DNA of 64,000 nt from an uncultured delta proteobacterium (lineage in GTDB: Bacteria > Desulfobacterota > Desulfovibrionia > Desulfovibrionales > Desulfovibrionaceae). Below the pieces are notes generated by a model. It searched no databases. It was not told the origin of the DNA and saw only the letters and a list, made by a program, of their open reading frames with translations. The position numbers and the translations under genes were made by a program. The stretch lies in NCBI GenBank assembly GCA_903843965.1, contig CAIMRY010000005.1:62001-126000 (forward strand), given 5' to 3'. Within the stretch, counting starts at the first letter, position 1. The number at the start of each line of letters is the position of its first letter. Shown in pieces: positions 1 to 7,211 of the stretch.

Positions 1-382
1 GCTCGGCCACGGCGATGGCGTCGAAGATCAGGGCGATCTCGGTCAGGCCTTCCGCGCGGGCGGTGGCCGCGAACTCGGGGTACATGCTGGTCTGCTCGTG
101 GTTTTCCCCGCCGGCCGAGGCCTTCAGGTTCTCCAACGTGCTGCCGATGGTGCCGGCCGGGAACGAGGCCGTGATCTCGACCTCGCCGCCCTCAAGGAGC
201 TTGAACAGGCGCTTGGCGTGCTCCTTCTCCTGGCTGGCGGTTTCCTCGAACACGGCGGCGACCTGGACAAAACCTTCTTTTTTGGCTGCGGCGGCAAAGT
301 AGGTGTAGCGGTTGCGCGCCTGGGATTCCCCGGCAAAGGCGGTCAGAATATTTTTCTCGGTGCGCGTTCCACGGATGCTCAT
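1..382 (-). CDS. rbr: Rubrerythrin, N-terminal part (cut by window edge)
   Basis: Rubrerythrin is a cytoplasmic di-iron peroxidase that removes hydrogen peroxide in anaerobes. The visible 127 residues are the ferritin-like domain. Ligand candidates line up with the family: E19 in GESQARNRY, E52 and H55 in the EKEH helix, and E93 and E96 in GGENHEQTS. The rest of the bundle and the C-terminal rubredoxin-like FeCys4 domain lie beyond the left edge and are not seen. The ATG at 382 follows a good AGGAGAG site. The gene lies 110 bases downstream of perR in the same direction, the perR-rbr order known from Desulfovibrio, so peroxide-responsive control by PerR is likely (inference). Confidence 0.95.
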   Translation of the reverse strand, partial: MSIRGTRTEKNILTAFAGESQARNRYTYFAAAAKKEGFVQVAAVFEETASQEKEHAKRLFKLLEGGEVEITASFPAGTIGSTLENLKASAGGENHEQTSMYPEFAATARAEGLTEIALIFDAIAVAE

Positions 383-492
383 TTCGACTCTCCTGTTCTG
401 TGCTGCCCGGTCATTCCGGTGGTGACCACGATTGAATCCTTAACACATTGTGGTGAGAGCGCCAGTGGAATCGCGACGGAAAATGGCCTCCG

Positions 493-897
493 TCAAAAAT
501 TCATCCCGGCGCACGTTGGGCAGACGCCAACGAACTCCACATCGCACCGAAGACGCACATAGCCCATGGACTGCTCCACAGGAAGCTCCGGCAGGGCACA
601 GGGCCCTTCCAGGTCCTCCACCCGGCCGCAGCTCGAGCAGCGCAGATGCGGGTGGGCAGCCGGGTTGCCGTCGAAACGCTTCTGCGTTCCGGCGCCGCCC
701 AGGCGCAACACCACGCCCTTGTTGCTCAGGAAGTCAAGGTTGCGGTAGACCGTGCCCAGACTGATCCGGGGCAGGATCTTGCGGACCATGTCATAGACTT
801 CGTCCGCCGTCGGGTGGGACGTCACCTTGCGCAGCTCTTCCAGGATCGTTTCACGCTGGCGGGACAGGCGAGCCCCCTTGTTGTCTTCGATCTTCAT
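493..897 (-). CDS. perR: Fur-family peroxide regulator PerR
   Basis: A 134-residue metal-dependent repressor of the Fur superfamily. An N-terminal winged helix (about residues 8-80, with ISLGTVYRNLDFL as recognition helix) is followed by a dimerisation domain. Structural zinc cysteines are C87/C90 (CSSC) and C126/C129 (CPTC). Regulatory metal ligands in PerR-like positions are H28, D76, H82, H84 and D95. I chose the ATG at 897 because a GAGAGG site precedes it; a TTG at 933 would add 12 residues without a ribosome site and would run through the promoter. It is called PerR rather than Fur because rubrerythrin follows it. A matching operator overlaps its own promoter, which suggests autoregulation. 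Confidence 0.88.
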   Translation of the reverse strand: MKIEDNKGARLSRQRETILEELRKVTSHPTADEVYDMVRKILPRISLGTVYRNLDFLSNKGVVLRLGGAGTQKRFDGNPAAHPHLRCSSCGRVEDLEGPCALPELPVEQSMGYVRLRCDVEFVGVCPTCAGMNF

Positions 898-914
898 ATG
901 GTGCCTCTCATTTC

Positions 915-929
915 TGATAATTATTCCTA
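915..929. promoter_or_regulatory. Candidate PerR/Fur-type operator upstream of perR
   Basis: Read on the minus strand the 15-mer TAGGAATAATTATCA matches the Bacillus PerR box TTATAATnATTATAA at 10 of 14 defined positions. It overlaps the -10 region of the predicted perR promoter, where binding would block polymerase. The match to a box defined in another phylum is established knowledge; binding by this PerR is inference. Confidence 0.5.
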
Positions 930-952
930 ACAACGCAAGGCGTGCCTGTCAA
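924..952 (-). promoter_or_regulatory. Promoter of perR-rbr
   Basis: On the minus strand a perfect -35 TTGACA (952-947) is followed after 17 bases by TAGGAA (929-924), a weak -10. It lies about 30 bases before the perR ATG. The perfect -35 makes a promoter likely; the exact -10 is less sure, since AT-rich sequence continues downstream. Confidence 0.55.
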
Positions 953-1045
953 CATGCAGAGTGTTTTTTATATCCAAAGTTGCCCAAATTGCCAACACAG
1001 GCAATTCGAGGCTATGTGATATCAGGGATTGTGATGTGGCTGAAG

Positions 1046-1074
1046 ACGCGGCCCCCCAGGCAGGAGGGCCGCGT
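1046..1074 (-). terminator. Hairpin downstream of the PilZ gene
   Basis: A perfect 9-base-pair inverted repeat (ACGCGGCCC / GGGCCGCGT) with an 11-base loop starts 4 bases after the PilZ stop codon. The downstream side reads only TCTTC, so the U-tract is poor and termination efficiency is uncertain. Confidence 0.5.
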
Positions 1075-1078
1075 GCTT

Positions 1079-1405
1079 CTAGCCGATGAGTTGCTGGAGT
1101 TTCGTGAGCGGCAGGTCAAGGGGCGTGTCGAACTGAACGCCGATTTCCTGGCCGGAGCGCCAGCGGATTTGTACGGAAAGGTTCTGCAGAAGCCCTTCGT
1201 CCTTGACGCCCTGAACGGACAAGACCAGGTTGTCTGCAAGCTTTGGTATGCTGCCCCGCACCTTGAGGCGTGCGCCCCCCGAACTCAAGTCCACCAGATC
1301 CAGATGGATTTGTTCCTGCCCGTGCATGATGGTGCACACCGTGTCGACGCCGTAGGCGCAGAGCTGAACACGGACACATTTTCGTCTATCCTCATGAGTT
1401 TCCAT
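1079..1405 (-). CDS. Single-domain PilZ protein (c-di-GMP receptor)
   Basis: A 108-residue stand-alone PilZ domain. Both c-di-GMP signatures are present: RxxxR at residues 8-12 (RKCVR) and DxSxxG at 39-44 (DLSSGG). Such proteins sit in the cytoplasm and pass the second-messenger signal to motility, secretion or polysaccharide targets; the target here cannot be read from the sequence. The ATG at 1405 follows AGGAA. The gene lies 38 bases downstream of the haem chemoreceptor, so both may be transcribed together. The window encodes two GGDEF proteins that could make its ligand. Confidence 0.85.
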   Translation of the reverse strand: METHEDRRKCVRVQLCAYGVDTVCTIMHGQEQIHLDLVDLSSGGARLKVRGSIPKLADNLVLSVQGVKDEGLLQNLSVQIRWRSGQEIGVQFDTPLDLPLTKLQQLIG

Positions 1406-1443
1406 AGGATTCCTCCAAGCCCAGTACGTAGCTTGGCGGCATT

Positions 1444-3471
1444 CTACTCCTCTGAACGGAATTTTTCAACCAGCTTGGCCAAATCCCGCGACATCTCCGC
1501 AACCTCGCGGATGCGGTCATTGGCGCTCTGGATGTCCTGGGACATCTGGCCGGACAGACTGTTTATCTCACTGACATTGCTGTTGATCTCTTCGCTTGTG
1601 GCGGACTGCTGCTCTGCGGCGGTGGCGATGGAGCGCACCATGTCGGCGATATGGTCGGAGGCTTCGACAATCTCTTTCAGCACGCCGCCCGCGCCGCCCG
1701 CAAGCTTGGTGGTCTTGTCCACGCGCTCCTTGGCCGTGTTCATCTCGCGCACGGCGTCATCGGTGCTCTTCTGGATGTGCTTGATGGCCGACTCGACCTC
1801 CTTGGTGGCGGTCATGGTCTTTTCGGCCAGCTTGCGCACCTCGTCGGCCACCACGGCGAAGCCGCGCCCGGCGTCGCCCGCTCTGGCGGCCTCGATGGCG
1901 GCGTTCAGCGCCAAGAGGTTGGTCTGGTCGGCGATGTCGTTGATGACGCCCATGACCTGGCCGATATCCTTGGCGCTGAGCGAGAGCTGGCCCAGGGCCT
2001 GGGACAGGCTCTCCGCCGTGTCGGCCACCTGCTGGATCTCGGTCAGGGTGCTCTGGACCATGGTGCCGCCCTCACGGGCCACGCTGTTGGCCTTGCCCGA
2101 GGCCTCGGAGGTTTCGCCGGCGTTCTTGGCCACCTCAAGCACGGTGGAGTTCATCTCCTCCATGGCCGTGGCCATCTGGGTGGTGCGGTCCGCAGCGGAG
2201 TCCATGCCCTTGGTCAGGTCCTCCATCTGCCCGCTGATGGTCTGGGAGGCCGGCTCCAGCCTCAACGCCACCTCGGTCACCTCATTGGCCACGTTGAGCA
2301 GGTTCTGGCGGTGCGCGTCGATGCGCTTGCGGGCCTGCTCTTCCTGGGTCAGGTCCACCAGAACGCAGACCACGCCCACCAGGCCACCTTGGGCGTCCTT
2401 GAGGGGCGAGGCCTCGGCGTAGAGGGGGAAGCTCACGCCGTCGGAGCGGGTGTAGGAGAGCTTTCCGCTGGCTGCCGCGCCGGTGTTGAGCACCTTGGTG
2501 GCGAGGGAGTCGCGGCCCGGATCGTTGTAAAAGACCATGCTCACGGACTGGCCGAGGGTTTCGCTGTCCGGCCGGCCCAAAATGGCCCGCATGGGGGAGT
2601 TGACGTAGCTCAAGTTGCCCTGCTTGTCGGCCACGTACATGGGCACGATGATGCCGTCGAGCAGGCCTTTGCTGTATTCCAGCTGGTCCTTGATGCGCCC
2701 GACCATGACGCCCAGATGCTCGGCCAGACGCGCCAGGCGGTCCTGCCCGACCACATGGAACTTGGCGTTCAGGTCGCCCTGCAGCACCATGTCCGCGCTC
2801 TGCTCAATGGAGGTGATGCGCTTGATCACGACGCGCTTGAAGAAGCTGAACAGGACGATGCTCAGGGCCAGCATGCCGCCCAGGGACAACAGCGCGGTCA
2901 TGACCTGGGTCAGGCGCAGGGAGCTGAACTGCTCGGTCAGGTTCTGGCGCATGATCATGGCGCCCAGGATGGGCCTGCTCTTGCCGTGGCAGTGGTAGCA
3001 CTCCGGCTCGTTGGCGATGGTTTTCACTTCGGTGTAAAAGTTGGTGCCGGCCATGTTCATGACATCGCCGCCCTCGAATTTCTCCTTCAGGCTGCGGGCC
3101 ACCATTTCGTTGCATTCCGCGTGGGCCAGCACGTCCTTGGCGTCCTTGCGCTCGGTGTCGCTCTGCGAGGCGTAGGTGATGTTCCCGGCATAGTCCACCA
3201 TGTAGACTTCGATAGTCTTGTGCTGCTTGCCGATGTCGGCGAAGCGGGCCCTGGTGGCCTTGTTGTCGCCCAGACGCATGGGCTCCTCCACTGCCATGGC
3301 GATCATCTGCGAGGAGCGCAGGGCATTGGCCTTGACCTCGGTGAGCATGGTCTTCTTCTGCCAGAAGGAGGTGGCCAAAAACAGGCACAGGAACACCACG
3401 CCGGAGACGGCGCAGGTGAGCACGAGGATGCGGAAGGTCAGGGAGGTGTTGAAGCGTTCGGTGAGTTTCAT
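1444..3471 (-). CDS. Haem-c containing methyl-accepting chemotaxis protein (DcrA-like)
   Basis: A 675-residue membrane chemoreceptor. One transmembrane helix lies at about 13-36 and a second at about 190-212, bracketing a periplasmic sensor with a single c-type haem motif, CYHCH at 158-162. Then come a HAMP region (about 213-265), a PAS domain (about 270-390) and the cytoplasmic signalling domain, whose hairpin tip contains [19 protein letters not shown]. Known DcrA of Desulfovibrio vulgaris is a haem-c chemoreceptor for oxygen and redox, so the same role is likely. It follows a tetrahaem cytochrome after 9 bases, suggesting that the cytochrome feeds or tunes the sensor (inference). Confidence 0.88.
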   Translation of the reverse strand: MKLTERFNTSLTFRILVLTCAVSGVVFLCLFLATSFWQKKTMLTEVKANALRSSQMIAMAVEEPMRLGDNKATRARFADIGKQHKTIEVYMVDYAGNITYASQSDTERKDAKDVLAHAECNEMVARSLKEKFEGGDVMNMAGTNFYTEVKTIANEPECYHCHGKSRPILGAMIMRQNLTEQFSSLRLTQVMTALLSLGGMLALSIVLFSFFKRVVIKRITSIEQSADMVLQGDLNAKFHVVGQDRLARLAEHLGVMVGRIKDQLEYSKGLLDGIIVPMYVADKQGNLSYVNSPMRAILGRPDSETLGQSVSMVFYNDPGRDSLATKVLNTGAAASGKLSYTRSDGVSFPLYAEASPLKDAQGGLVGVVCVLVDLTQEEQARKRIDAHRQNLLNVANEVTEVALRLEPASQTISGQMEDLTKGMDSAADRTTQMATAMEEMNSTVLEVAKNAGETSEASGKANSVAREGGTMVQSTLTEIQQVADTAESLSQALGQLSLSAKDIGQVMGVINDIADQTNLLALNAAIEAARAGDAGRGFAVVADEVRKLAEKTMTATKEVESAIKHIQKSTDDAVREMNTAKERVDKTTKLAGGAGGVLKEIVEASDHIADMVRSIATAAEQQSATSEEINSNVSEINSLSGQMSQDIQSANDRIREVAEMSRDLAKLVEKFRSEE

Positions 3472-3480
3472 GCATGCCTC

Positions 3481-3963
3481 CTAGTGGGCTCCGCCATAGA
3501 GCATGGGCTTGAAGCGGAAGTTGGAGACCCGCTCGGAGTTGTGGCACTTTTCGCATTCCTTGACGTTCATGCGGCCCTTGCCCTTGATGAGATCCTTCTT
3601 TCCGCCGGCGTCCACGTGGGCCGAGCCCGGACCATGGCAGACCTCGCAGCCGGCGTGGCCCAGGTCCGGGGTCTTCTCGAAACTCACGAAGCCGCCCGGC
3701 TGGCCGTAGCCGGTGGTGTGGCAGGCATAGCACTCCTTGAGTTCCTCGGGCGTAAGCTTCTTGGCCATGACCTTGATGCTGCGGTCGGAGTGCGCCTTCT
3801 TGGCGAACTTGGAGAAATTCGTGTATTCCTTGTCGTGGCAGCCCGAGCAGGTAACGGTGCCGACGTAGGAGCTGGCGGCCTGGGCAGGCCCTGGCAGGAA
3901 GGATGCTCCGACCAACAATACTGCTGCAGTAAAAATAGAAATGAGTATCATTGTCCCTTTCAC
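3481..3963 (-). CDS. Periplasmic tetrahaem cytochrome c, chemoreceptor partner
   Basis: A 160-residue exported cytochrome with four CxxCH haem sites at C39 (CSGCH), C78 (CYACH), C106 (CEVCH) and C137 (CEKCH). A signal peptide ends near AQAA at about residue 30. The spacing resembles the cytochrome c554/multihaem family rather than class III cytochrome c3, which shows CX4CH and FNHS features absent here. I prefer the GTG at 3963, six bases after AGGAGG; a TTG at 3966 and an ATG at 3948 fit worse. The gene is the first of an operon with the haem chemoreceptor, from a clear promoter 63 bases upstream. Electron transfer or redox presentation to the receptor is an inference. Confidence 0.85.
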   Translation of the reverse strand: MKGTMILISIFTAAVLLVGASFLPGPAQAASSYVGTVTCSGCHDKEYTNFSKFAKKAHSDRSIKVMAKKLTPEELKECYACHTTGYGQPGGFVSFEKTPDLGHAGCEVCHGPGSAHVDAGGKKDLIKGKGRMNVKECEKCHNSERVSNFRFKPMLYGGAH

Positions 3964-4025
3964 CAAGCACCTCCTCGGGTCCGCAATTCTGTTACGTAAT
4001 ACGTCGTTTTAGGCTTCTTCTTTCC

Positions 4026-4054
4026 AGTCTACACAACCAGTGCAATTTTGTAAA
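4026..4054 (-). promoter_or_regulatory. Promoter of the cytochrome/chemoreceptor operon
   Basis: On the minus strand TTTACA (4054-4049), a 17-base spacer and TAGACT (4031-4026) fit a sigma-70 promoter. Between it and the start codon lies the near-palindrome ACGTATTACGT (4004-3994), which could be an operator. The purL terminator lies just upstream, so the operon probably starts here. Confidence 0.6.
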
Positions 4055-4069
4055 CGCTTGCAAAAGCAT

Positions 4070-4097
4070 GCGGCAGCCATGTCGCCATGACTGCCGC
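4070..4097 (-). terminator. Intrinsic terminator of the purL transcription unit
   Basis: A 12-base-pair stem with one G-U pair closes a GCGA tetraloop 38 bases after the purL stop codon. The strand then reads ATGCTTTTGC, giving a short T-run. This is a convincing end for the long unit that begins near 12.8 kb. Confidence 0.75.
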
Positions 4098-4135
4098 TTC
4101 TTCATCGGACAATTGCACAGGAACTTGAGGGGAAA

Positions 4136-7100
4136 TCACCAATCAAGCGGGGCCTTGAAGGCCTGGGCCAGGGTCTGCACCGGGGCGCAGAGCAGGTTCG
4201 ATGCGCCCACGGCCACGGTCAACGCCGCGCCGCCCACCACGCCGATTCTGGCGCAGTGCTGCCCGGCGAACAGGGCCTCGAAGACGGCCTGCTTGTCCGG
4301 GGCCACGCTGACCACAAAACGGCTGGTCGACTCGCTGTAGAGCACCTCCAGCGCGCCGGAGCAGCCGCACTGTGGCACCTCCGCGAGGTCGACCTCCGCG
4401 CCCAGCCGCCCGCCGATGCACATCTCGGCCAGGGCCACTGCCAGGCCGCCGTCGGAGCAGTCGTGGCAGGCGTTGACGAGCCCCTGCTGCGTGGCCTCAA
4501 AATAGGCCAGGTAGCGTTCGCGCGCGCTCACCAGGTCCACCTGGGGCACCCCCCCGCGCGAAACGCCAAGCTCGCTTGAGAGCTCCGAGCCGCCCAGCTC
4601 CGCCCTGGTCAGGCCCAGGACGTACACCAGGTCGCCTGCGGCCTTGAAGTCCGAGGTCACGGCGAGGCGCACGTCCGGCATCTTGGCGACCACGGAGTAG
4701 AGCACCGTGGGCGGGATGGAGATCTTGACCCCGCCGCCCTTGTAGTCGTTCTTCATGCTGTCCTTGCCGGACACGCACGGCACGCCGAAGCCCCGGCAGA
4801 AGTGGTCCAGGGCCTCGTTGGCGCGCACCAGCTGGGCCAGCTTGTACTCGCCGTCGGGCGTGGTCTCGCTTTTCACCGGGTCGCACCAGCAAAAGTTGTC
4901 CGTGCCGGCCATGAAGCGCAAATCGCCGCCCACGGCCACAGCCCCGCGCACGGCCTCGTCAATGGCCGCGGCCATCATCCAGTAGGTGTCCAGGTCGCTG
5001 TACTTGGGGCAGATGCCGTGGGACAGGACCAAGCCCTCGTCGGAGGCGAAGTCCGGCCGGATCACCGCCGCGTCCGACGGGCCGTCGCGCTTCACGCCGC
5101 ATAGCGGCTTGACGATGCTCTTGCCCTGGACCTCGTGGTCGTACTGGCGGATGACGTATTCCTTGCTGCAGATGTTCAGCCGCGAGAGCATGCGGCAGAG
5201 CAGCGCCTCGTGGTCCACGTCCATGGGCAGCGGGTCCGTGGGGATGCGGGGAAGCTCCCAGCGGGCGGCCAGCTCCATCTGCGGCAGGCCCTCGTGCAAA
5301 AAGTGCATGGACAGGTGCGTCACGCATTTGTCCGCGTAGCGCACCAGGAAGGTTCCGGAAGCGGTGTAGGTTCCAAGGGCCGTGGACTCCACGTCCATCT
5401 CTTCGGACAGGGCCAGAAAGGCCGCCAGCTTGTCCGGCGGCACGGCGCAGGTCATGCGCTCCTGGGCCTCGGAGATGAGGATCTCCCAGGGCTTCAGCCC
5501 GTCGTACTTGAGCGGGGCCTTGGAGAGGTCAAGATCGCAGCCGCCGCTGTCCTGGGCCATCTCGCCCACGGATGACGACAGGCCGCCTGCGCCGTTGTCG
5601 GTGATGGCGTTGTACAGGCCCAGGTCCCGGGCGCGCATGAGGAAATCGTACATCTTGCGCTGGGTGATGGGGTCGCCGATCTGCACGGCCGTGGCGGGCG
5701 AGCCCTCGTGCAGCTCCTCGGACGAGAAGGTCGCGCCGTGGATGCCGTCCTTGCCGATGCGTCCGCCGCTCATGACGATGACATCGCCGGACAGGGCGCA
5801 TTTCTCGTGGCTCAGGCGCCCGGCCACGCGCACCGGCATGGTGCCCACGGTGCCGCAATAGACCAGGGGCTTGCCCAGATAGCGCTCGTCGAACACGATG
5901 GAGCCGTTGACCGTGGGGATGCCGCTTTTGTTGCCGCCGTGCTCCACGCCCTCGCGCACGCCTTCCAGCACGCGCCTGGGGTGCAGCAGCCGGGGCGGCA
6001 GCTCGCCCTCGAAAAACGGCGAGGCGAAGCAGAACACATCGGTGTTGCACAACAGGTTCGCCCCCAGGCCCGTGCCCATGGGGTCGCGGTTGACGCCGAC
6101 GATGCCCGTGAGCGCGCCGCCGTACGGGTCCAGCGCGGAGGGCGAGTTGTGCGTCTCGACCTTGATGCAGACGTTCATGTTCTCGTTGAAGCGGATGACG
6201 CCCGCGTTGTCCTTGAACACGGACAGGCAGAAGTCGTCTGTGCCCTTGGCCTGGCGGATGGCCTGGGTGCTGCCCTTGATGCAGGTCTTGTACAGGCCGT
6301 CGATGCTGCGCCTGACCCCATGTTCGGCGTCCTGGTAGTCGATTTTGGCGGTGAAGATCTTGTGCTTGCAGTGCTCGCTCCAGGTCTGGGCCAGCACTTC
6401 GACCTCGGCGTCGGTGGGGTTGTCCACCAAGGCGGGGGCAAGGCCTGCGGCCTTTCTCGCGCTGCGGGTGGCCGGGTCCTTGAAGTAGTCCACGATGGTG
6501 CGCATCTCGCTTAAGGACAGAGCCAGGGTGTTGGCGCGGCTGAAGGCCACCAGCTCGTCGTCGGTCATGCTGGTCAGCGGAATCACCGCCACCTCGTCGC
6601 TGGCCTGGCCGGTGACGCGCGCGGCGCGCGGCTCAAAGCCGGGCTTCTCGATCCAGGCGGCGGCGGACTTGATCTCGAAGCGCTGGATGAGCTCATTGGC
6701 CAGGAGGTCGCGGGCGATGCGCAGCACGGTCTTTTCGTCCAGCCCCGTGCCGCTGCGGGCGCGCAGCAGGTACTGCACGCTGGTGTACACGGCCAGGCCC
6801 GGAGCGGCTTTCGGCAGTCCCAGCACCAGGGCGATGGTCTCGCGCGCGGTGCGGGCCTCGTTGTCGGTCACGCCGGGGCGGAAGCCCACCTCCAGCGCCC
6901 AGTCGAAGTCTCCGGGCAGGGCCAGGGCCAGCGGCGTCAGCGACACCTGGTGCAGCACAGGGTCGTGCAGGGCCCCGGCGTCGAGCACGGCCCGGGCCTG
7001 GCCCTGGTCGATGCCCTCCACCGTGTACACGCGGACAATGCCCACACCCTCAAGGTCCAGGCCGAGTTCGCTCTTGATCTTGCGAGCCACGCGGCTGCCC

Positions 7101-7150
7101 ACCACATCGCGCACATGGGGCTTCAGGCCCACCTCGAAACGCAAAAGCAT
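4136..7150 (-). CDS. purL: Phosphoribosylformylglycinamidine synthase, PurS-PurL fusion
   Basis: Catalyses the ATP- and ammonia-dependent conversion of FGAR to FGAM in purine synthesis. The 1004-residue protein starts with a PurS-like segment (about 1-80: MLLRFEVGLKPHVRD...), followed by a linker and the two AIR-synthase type halves of PurL, with EVLAQTWSEHCKHK, KVETHNSPSALDP and GAGGLSS as typical motifs. The C-terminal class-I glutaminase domain of the E. coli enzyme is absent, so a separate PurQ must supply ammonia; it is not in this window. The ATG at 7150 has AAGGAGT at good spacing, better than a GTG at 7159. It is the last gene of its unit, 61 bases after the HDOD-GGDEF gene. Confidence 0.93.
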   Translation of the reverse strand: MLLRFEVGLKPHVRDVVGSRVARKIKSELGLDLEGVGIVRVYTVEGIDQGQARAVLDAGALHDPVLHQVSLTPLALALPGDFDWALEVGFRPGVTDNEARTARETIALVLGLPKAAPGLAVYTSVQYLLRARSGTGLDEKTVLRIARDLLANELIQRFEIKSAAAWIEKPGFEPRAARVTGQASDEVAVIPLTSMTDDELVAFSRANTLALSLSEMRTIVDYFKDPATRSARKAAGLAPALVDNPTDAEVEVLAQTWSEHCKHKIFTAKIDYQDAEHGVRRSIDGLYKTCIKGSTQAIRQAKGTDDFCLSVFKDNAGVIRFNENMNVCIKVETHNSPSALDPYGGALTGIVGVNRDPMGTGLGANLLCNTDVFCFASPFFEGELPPRLLHPRRVLEGVREGVEHGGNKSGIPTVNGSIVFDERYLGKPLVYCGTVGTMPVRVAGRLSHEKCALSGDVIVMSGGRIGKDGIHGATFSSEELHEGSPATAVQIGDPITQRKMYDFLMRARDLGLYNAITDNGAGGLSSSVGEMAQDSGGCDLDLSKAPLKYDGLKPWEILISEAQERMTCAVPPDKLAAFLALSEEMDVESTALGTYTASGTFLVRYADKCVTHLSMHFLHEGLPQMELAARWELPRIPTDPLPMDVDHEALLCRMLSRLNICSKEYVIRQYDHEVQGKSIVKPLCGVKRDGPSDAAVIRPDFASDEGLVLSHGICPKYSDLDTYWMMAAAIDEAVRGAVAVGGDLRFMAGTDNFCWCDPVKSETTPDGEYKLAQLVRANEALDHFCRGFGVPCVSGKDSMKNDYKGGGVKISIPPTVLYSVVAKMPDVRLAVTSDFKAAGDLVYVLGLTRAELGGSELSSELGVSRGGVPQVDLVSARERYLAYFEATQQGLVNACHDCSDGGLAVALAEMCIGGRLGAEVDLAEVPQCGCSGALEVLYSESTSRFVVSVAPDKQAVFEALFAGQHCARIGVVGGAALTVAVGASNLLCAPVQTLAQAFKAPLDW

Positions 7151-7211
7151 AGGATGCACTCCTTCAAATATCCGGCCCGTCGTGCTTGAGCGTGGCCGTT
7201 GGTCCCCGGGC

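Noticed and set aside
493-933. PerR start at TTG 933
   Set aside because: It would place the promoter -10 and operator inside the coding region and has no ribosome site; the ATG at 897 has both in order.
1651-3999. Plus-strand frame of about 780 codons opposite the chemoreceptor
   Set aside because: Antisense to the methyl-accepting protein and the cytochrome, both with clear haem and signalling motifs.
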